From Alphaproteobacteria bacterium (GTDB taxonomy: Bacteria > Pseudomonadota > Alphaproteobacteria > Rhodobacterales > Rhodobacteraceae), in the NCBI GenBank assembly GCA_030830465.1, contig JAURMY010000189.1, forward strand, positions 1 to 8,518: 8,518 nucleotides of DNA, given 5' to 3'. Under the pieces are notes generated by a model. It had not been told where the DNA came from. It saw only the letters and a list, made by a program, of their open reading frames with translations, and made no database searches. Made by a program: the position numbers and the translations under genes. Below, piece by piece: positions 5,927 through 8,518 of this stretch; the stretch's first letter is position 1, and each line of letters begins with the position of its first letter.

Positions 5927-7102
5927 ATGCGTGCTGCGGTCTATTCAGAAGATTTCTACAGCGACGAATTCATTCGCGATCCGGTTCCCCGTTATGCCGA
6001 GATGCGGGCCTTGGGGCCGGTGGTGTGGATGGAACAGCAAAACGCCTTTGCAGCGGTCGGCTATGACGCGGTGGTGGATGTGCTGCGCAAGCCCGATATT
6101 TTTGCTTCCGGGCATGGGATTTCCCTGAACGAGAATGTGAATGCGCTGTTGATCGGTTCCACCGTGAATTCCGACGGGGAAACCCATCACCGGCGCCGGT
6201 CGGTTACGGCCCGGCCCATCATGCCAAAGAACCTGCAACCGCTTGAGGATTTCATTCACCGCACCGCCGAGGCTCTGGCCGACAGTCTGGTCGCCAAGGG
6301 TACGTTTGATGCGGTGACCGAATTTGCCCAGATCCTGCCCTTGTCGATCGTGGTCGATCTGGTCGGGCTGAATGATTCTGGCCGCCAGAACATGCTGAAA
6401 TGGGGGGCCGCGACCTTCGATCTGATGGACGGGTTCAATCAACGCAGCCAGCAGGCCTTTGAAACGCTGGTGGGCCTGCGCAAATACCTGGACAAATACG
6501 GCAAACGCGAAGAGCTGAAAGAGGGCGGTCTGGCCCGCCGGATCTTTGAAATTGCGCCCGACAGCGGTTTCACCGAGGAAGAAGCCGCACAGATGATGCG
6601 GGACTATATTGCGCCAAGTCTGGACACCACGATCTCCGCAACCGGCTGGGCCCCGTGGCTGTTTGCGAACTTCCCGGATCAATGGGAGATGCTGCGCGCG
6701 GATCACGACCTGATCCCCAACGCGGTGGAAGAAGTGGTGCGCCTGTCCTCACCGATCCGGTCGTTTTCGCGGTATGTCACCGAAGACGCCGAGGTTTGCG
6801 GCTACCGGATCCCGAAAGGGTCACGGATGATGGTGGTCTATGGTTCTGCCAACCGCGACAATGCGATGTGGGAAGATCCCGACCGTTTTGACGTGACCCG
6901 CCAGACCCGCAAGCATATCGGCTTTGGCCATGGCATGCATATCTGCATGGGTCAGCATCTGGCGCGCCGGGAAATGATCAACCTGTTTGCGGCCATGGCC
7001 AAGCGGGTGAAGCGCTGGGACATCGCAGGTGAACCGGACATGTCGATGAACAACACGATCAACGCCTTTGCCGAACTGCCGGTGCGGGTGAACCCGGCCT
7101 GA
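5927..7102 (+). CDS. Cytochrome P450, soluble class I bacterial type
   Basis: This 391-residue haem-thiolate monooxygenase has no membrane anchor and is of normal length for bacterial class I enzymes. Landmarks: N-terminal DPVPRYAEMRALGPVVWME; C-helix region SDGETHHRRRSV in place of the usual DPPxHxxxR; I-helix APSLDTTISATGW with the acid-alcohol pair Asp233-Thr234; K-helix Glu269-x-x-Arg272 in EEVVRLSSP; the DPDRFDVTR meander; and the haem loop FGHGMHICMGQHLA with ligand Cys340. The overall look is closest to CYP199/CYP101-like enzymes that oxidise small aromatic or terpenoid compounds, but the substrate cannot be read from the sequence and the CYP family is not assigned. It would need a ferredoxin and ferredoxin reductase; neither is encoded nearby. 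It starts 61 bp after the GDCCxC gene on the same strand, with msrQ downstream, probably in one transcript. ATG 5927 has GGGAG 6 bp before it. Confidence 0.95.
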   Translation: MRAAVYSEDFYSDEFIRDPVPRYAEMRALGPVVWMEQQNAFAAVGYDAVVDVLRKPDIFASGHGISLNENVNALLIGSTVNSDGETHHRRRSVTARPIMPKNLQPLEDFIHRTAEALADSLVAKGTFDAVTEFAQILPLSIVVDLVGLNDSGRQNMLKWGAATFDLMDGFNQRSQQAFETLVGLRKYLDKYGKREELKEGGLARRIFEIAPDSGFTEEEAAQMMRDYIAPSLDTTISATGWAPWLFANFPDQWEMLRADHDLIPNAVEEVVRLSSPIRSFSRYVTEDAEVCGYRIPKGSRMMVVYGSANRDNAMWEDPDRFDVTRQTRKHIGFGHGMHICMGQHLARREMINLFAAMAKRVKRWDIAGEPDMSMNNTINAFAELPVRVNPA

Positions 7103-7143
7103 AACAATTGCGCCGGTAACGTGAAGCGTCGTGTTTTGATTTC

Positions 7144-7194
7144 AGGGCACCGCCGGCCCTAAATGGGCCGTGGATCGTTAACAGACAAAGGCCC
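7144..7194 (+). promoter_or_regulatory. Overlapping alternative hairpins in the msrQ leader
   Basis: Four complementary segments follow one another: AGGGC (7144-7148), GGCCC (7155-7159, preceded by C), GGGCC (7165-7169, followed by G) and GGCCC (7190-7194). Segments 1:2 and 3:4 can pair, or 2:3 alone can form a 6-bp CGGCCC/GGGCCG stem with loop TAAAT. The 3:4 pairing covers the GG of the msrQ Shine-Dalgarno (AAAGG, 7187-7191); the 2:3 pairing leaves it free. No U-tract follows, so if functional it would act on translation. GC-rich GGCC elements pair easily by chance. Confidence 0.35.
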
Positions 7195-7198
7195 GCCC

Positions 7199-7822
7199 AT
7201 GACGCTTGCCAAGACATTGAACGCCGGTTTGCGCAAAGTCCCGACCTGGCCGGTCTATATAGCGGGCGTCTTGCCGTCGCTTGTCTATTTCTACTGGGCG
7301 GTCAGCAACCAGTTGGGGGCGGACCCGCTGGCCGCGCTGGAAAACCGTCTGGGCAAATGGGCGTTGCAACTGTTGATCCTGACCTTGCTGGTGACGCCGG
7401 TGCGAAAATGGACCGGTGTCAGCTTTCTGAAATTCCGCCGCGCCTTCGGATTGCTGGCGTTTGTCTATGTCTGCTTTCATCTGCTGACCTGGATCGTGCT
7501 GGATAAACAGTTCTTCTGGTCTGAGATTCTGGCGGACCTCTATAAGCGGCCTTTCATCATCATTGGCATGGCCGCGTTTGTGGTCCTGATTCCGCTGGCG
7601 GTAACTTCAAATGCACTGTCGATCCGGCGACTCGGGGCGGCGCGTTGGAATAATGTGCACAAACTTGGCTATGCAGCGGTGATTCTGGGGGCGATTCACT
7701 ATCTGCTGCTGGTCAAAGCCTGGCCGACTGAGCCGATTCTTTATGTCTTGGCAGCGCTTTTGCTGGTCTCAACCCGGATTCGATGGGCGCGACTCGGAAA
7801 ATTAGTGCAATTGAATCAGTGA
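7199..7822 (+). CDS. msrQ: MsrQ, haem b membrane subunit of the MsrPQ methionine sulfoxide reductase
   Basis: MsrQ is an inner-membrane b-type cytochrome of the ferric-reductase-like fold that passes electrons from the quinone pool (or a flavin reductase) to periplasmic MsrP. The 207-residue product has about six hydrophobic helices. The haem-ligand histidines are visible: His94 in YVCFHLLTWI, His154 in WNNVHKLGYAA and His167 in GAIHYLLLVKA, each three positions from the E. coli YedZ residues His91, His151 and His164. The motifs LLVTPVRKW, FRRAFGL, YKRPFIIIGM and TSNALSIRRLG-x-RWNNVH are typical. ATG 7199 has the ribosome binding site AAAGG 7 bp upstream; an in-frame ATG at 7163 has none and precedes the conserved N-terminus. 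The gene is last in the rightward cluster and separated from msrP by the GDCCxC and P450 genes. No clear terminator follows. Confidence 0.97.
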   Translation: MTLAKTLNAGLRKVPTWPVYIAGVLPSLVYFYWAVSNQLGADPLAALENRLGKWALQLLILTLLVTPVRKWTGVSFLKFRRAFGLLAFVYVCFHLLTWIVLDKQFFWSEILADLYKRPFIIIGMAAFVVLIPLAVTSNALSIRRLGAARWNNVHKLGYAAVILGAIHYLLLVKAWPTEPILYVLAALLLVSTRIRWARLGKLVQLNQ

Positions 7823-7859
7823 TTCACCGCTAAAACCGCCGAATCCAGACGTGATTCAC
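7819..7859. repeat. Pair of GTGATTCAC near-palindromes 32 bp apart
   Basis: GTGATTCAC (symmetric except for the central T) occurs at 7819-7827 and again at 7851-7859, each preceded by GAATC (7813-7817 and 7841-7845). The first copy overlaps the msrQ stop codon and also forms GAATC-AGT-GATTC (7813-7825). A 32-bp spacing is about three helical turns, so a protein could bind both copies on one face. No known binding protein is recognised. Confidence 0.5.
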
Positions 7860-7890
7860 GAAACTGACGCAAATCGCCTGTAGCTGTGTC

Positions 7891-7899
7891 TGTGGATAA
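7891..7899 (-). promoter_or_regulatory. DnaA-box consensus match
   Basis: TGTGGATAA on the plus strand reads TTATCCACA on the minus strand, the consensus DnaA box. It is a single copy with no second box, no A/T-rich unwinding region and no origin-linked genes beside it, so it is not evidence of an origin. It lies about 155 bp before the predicted rRNA -35. Confidence 0.4.
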
Positions 7900-7969
7900 G
7901 TCCGGAAAACAGGCGGATCGAACGACAAGCGTATAATCTTCTTTCAAAACCATGCCCATTTTTGTAGTT

Positions 7970-8004
7970 TTTGACCTCTGAGGGACCAGATTTAGAGGGT
8001 CAAA
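7970..8004. repeat. Inverted repeat upstream of the rRNA promoter
   Basis: TTTGACCTCT (7970-7979) is complementary to AGAGGGTCAAA (7994-8004) with a single bulged base, around a 14-nt loop. There is no T-run downstream on either strand, so it is not a terminator. It ends 11 bp before the A-tract of the putative UP element; a protein-binding site is possible. Confidence 0.5.
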
Positions 8005-8014
8005 CCGGTATCCG

Positions 8015-8074
8015 AAAAAAAATGAAGGTTTTTTGAAAAAAGCGCTTGCGGCTCCCAGCGAGTAACCCTAAACA
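8015..8074 (+). promoter_or_regulatory. Predicted rRNA operon promoter with UP element
   Basis: TTGCGG (8046-8051) and TAAACA (8069-8074) are 17 bp apart. Directly upstream are A8 (8015-8022), T6 (8029-8034) and A6 (8036-8041), the phased A/T tracts expected for an UP element bound by the RNA polymerase alpha C-terminal domain. The -10 ends in A rather than T at -7, as described for CarD-dependent rRNA promoters of alphaproteobacteria. Transcription would start near 8081. It is the best-placed promoter between msrQ and 16S; others may exist. Confidence 0.6.
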
Positions 8075-8176
8075 CCCCTTCACCGGCAGGGCGAAACACT
8101 CTGACGGTGACAAACAGAAACGAAATCGAGCGGCGGGCGCGCCAAACAAGTTAGGCGCTACCGAAGCTTTTGTCTC

Positions 8177-8190
8177 TGCGCTCTTTGAAA
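8177..8190 (+). promoter_or_regulatory. boxA-like antitermination element
   Basis: TGCGCTCTTTGAAA contains GCTCTTTGA, close to the rrn boxA consensus TGCTCTTTAACA, and lies about 285 nt before 16S, as in other rRNA leaders. It would recruit NusB/NusE (S10) to the elongating polymerase and suppress Rho-dependent termination. A boxB hairpin directly before it is not obvious. Confidence 0.7.
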
Positions 8191-8269
8191 TTGATAGTAT
8201 CTGAAGAGATATGTGGGCGGTTTGGTCGTAATCGACGGACGGACTTCTACATATCAACTTACTAGGTGA

Positions 8270-8283
8270 ACGGTCTTGACCGT
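8270..8283 (+). other. Leader hairpin with CUUG tetraloop
   Basis: ACGGT (8270-8274) pairs with ACCGT (8279-8283) around CTTG. In RNA the loop C and G can pair, giving the known extra-stable CUUG fold. It is the first of a series of compact leader hairpins. Confidence 0.5.
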
Positions 8284-8369
8284 AAGCCGATGATGTAAAG
8301 TCAGCTTCACGTTTGATGTGGTTCTTTGTTTTCTTTGGAAAACTCAGACACATTATAACATAAAGTGAC

Positions 8370-8398
8370 CATCACTTGTTTCAGTAAGGCAAGTGATG
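8370..8398 (+). other. Leader hairpin with 9-bp stem
   Basis: CATCACTTG (8370-8378) pairs perfectly with CAAGTGATG (8390-8398) around an 11-nt loop. It lies in the 16S leader; the absence of a following T-run argues against a terminator. Confidence 0.6.
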
Positions 8399-8403
8399 AG
8401 AAG

Positions 8404-8423
8404 TGATCCTAGAAATAGGATCA
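8404..8423 (+). other. Leader hairpin with GAAA tetraloop
   Basis: TGATCCTA (8404-8411) pairs perfectly with TAGGATCA (8416-8423) around GAAA, a GNRA tetraloop. It starts only 5 nt after the preceding hairpin, so the two could stack coaxially in the pre-rRNA. Confidence 0.65.
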
Positions 8424-8456
8424 GTTCAGATGTGCAGAGGTTCGAACGTCAAGGAT

Positions 8457-8472
8457 ATGATGGTAACATCAT
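8457..8472 (+). other. Hairpin with GUAA tetraloop abutting the 16S 5' end
   Basis: ATGATG (8457-8462) pairs with CATCAT (8467-8472) around GTAA, another GNRA loop. It ends 2 nt before the predicted mature 5' end of 16S rRNA, so it may influence or compete with the processing stem. Confidence 0.6.
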
Positions 8473-8474
8473 TT

Positions 8475-8518
8475 CAACTTGAGAGTTTGATCCTGGCTCA
8501 GAACGAACGCTGGCGGCA
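8475..8518 (+). rRNA. rrs: 16S ribosomal RNA, 5' end (partial, runs off the window)
   Basis: The universal 27F-type sequence AGAGTTTGATCCTGGCTCAG is at 8482-8501, followed by GAACGAACGCTGGCGG, the usual alphaproteobacterial form. In E. coli numbering the AGAGTTTGATC block begins at position 8, which puts the mature 5' end at about 8475 (CAACTTG...). Only the first 44 nt of roughly 1,450-1,500 are present. The gene reads in the same direction as msrQ, 652 bp downstream of its stop. Confidence 0.98.

Larger units (their letters stand above)
8081..8474 (+). other. 16S rRNA 5' leader (external transcribed spacer)
   Basis: These ~394 nt between the predicted start site and the 16S 5' end are clearly more A/T-rich than the protein genes and carry no credible ORF. 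They contain a boxA-like element and several compact hairpins. The last part should form the 5' half of the RNase III processing stem, whose partner lies beyond 16S, outside the window. The start depends on the promoter prediction. Confidence 0.75.

Noticed and set aside
5945..6706. 253-residue minus-strand frame opposite the P450 gene
   Set aside because: It is the complement of a P450 with intact motifs; the product is unlike any known family.
7932..7937. Perfect TATAAT hexamer upstream of the rRNA promoter
   Set aside because: No -35-like sequence lies 15-19 bp upstream and there is no extended -10 TG. It could be a weak second promoter but was not supported enough to list.
7823..8000. 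Possible replication origin because of the DnaA box
   Set aside because: There is only one box, no cluster, no A/T-rich unwinding element and no origin-linked genes nearby.
8000..8353. 117-residue minus-strand reading frame
   Set aside because: It runs antisense through the rRNA promoter and 16S leader, has no recognisable domain, and its open frame is explained by chance in this stretch.
1..8518. Mobile elements, CRISPR arrays or tRNA genes
   Set aside because: No transposase, integrase, terminal repeats, regularly spaced repeats or tRNA-like cloverleaf were seen on either strand.

Overview
The window looks like chromosomal DNA of an alphaproteobacterium, most likely of the Rhodobacterales (Roseobacter/Rhodobacter type). 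The evidence is the 16S rRNA 5' end at the right edge (GAACGAACGCTGGCGGCA after the universal AGAGTTTGATCCTGGCTCAG), GC-rich coding sequence with the matching codon bias, and a gene set typical of that order. No phage, transposon, CRISPR or plasmid genes were seen.

Layout. Positions 1-2361 hold the disaggregase ClpB, lacking only its first ~85 residues, closed by a clear intrinsic terminator. Next is a TetR-family regulator (2481-3074) followed by an unrecognised small four-helix membrane protein (3137-3544). Identical 18-bp perfect palindromes lie just upstream of each gene, so this reads as a self-contained repressor/target module; a 14-bp-stem terminator ends it. A DUF962/Mpo1-like membrane protein (3645-4115) converges on a minus-strand exported DUF302 protein (4122-4565).

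From 4741 to 7822 all genes point right: msrP (periplasmic molybdoenzyme that repairs methionine sulfoxide), a 68-residue GDCCxC cysteine-rich protein starting at the base after the msrP stop, a soluble cytochrome P450, and msrQ (haem b membrane partner of MsrP). MsrP and MsrQ form one electron-transfer system, so two unrelated genes, one of them a P450 with no redox partner beside it, interrupt a normally paired unit. The 96-bp gap before msrQ contains overlapping, mutually exclusive hairpins that could mask the msrQ ribosome binding site.

The last ~700 bp have no protein gene. They hold a DnaA-box match, a repeated 9-mer, an inverted repeat, a probable rRNA promoter with A/T-rich UP element, a boxA-like antitermination site, a leader with several tetraloop-capped hairpins, and the first 44 nt of 16S rRNA. 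The most interesting points are the split msr operon, the duplicated operator with a predicted leaderless tetR transcript, and the possible leader switch at msrQ.
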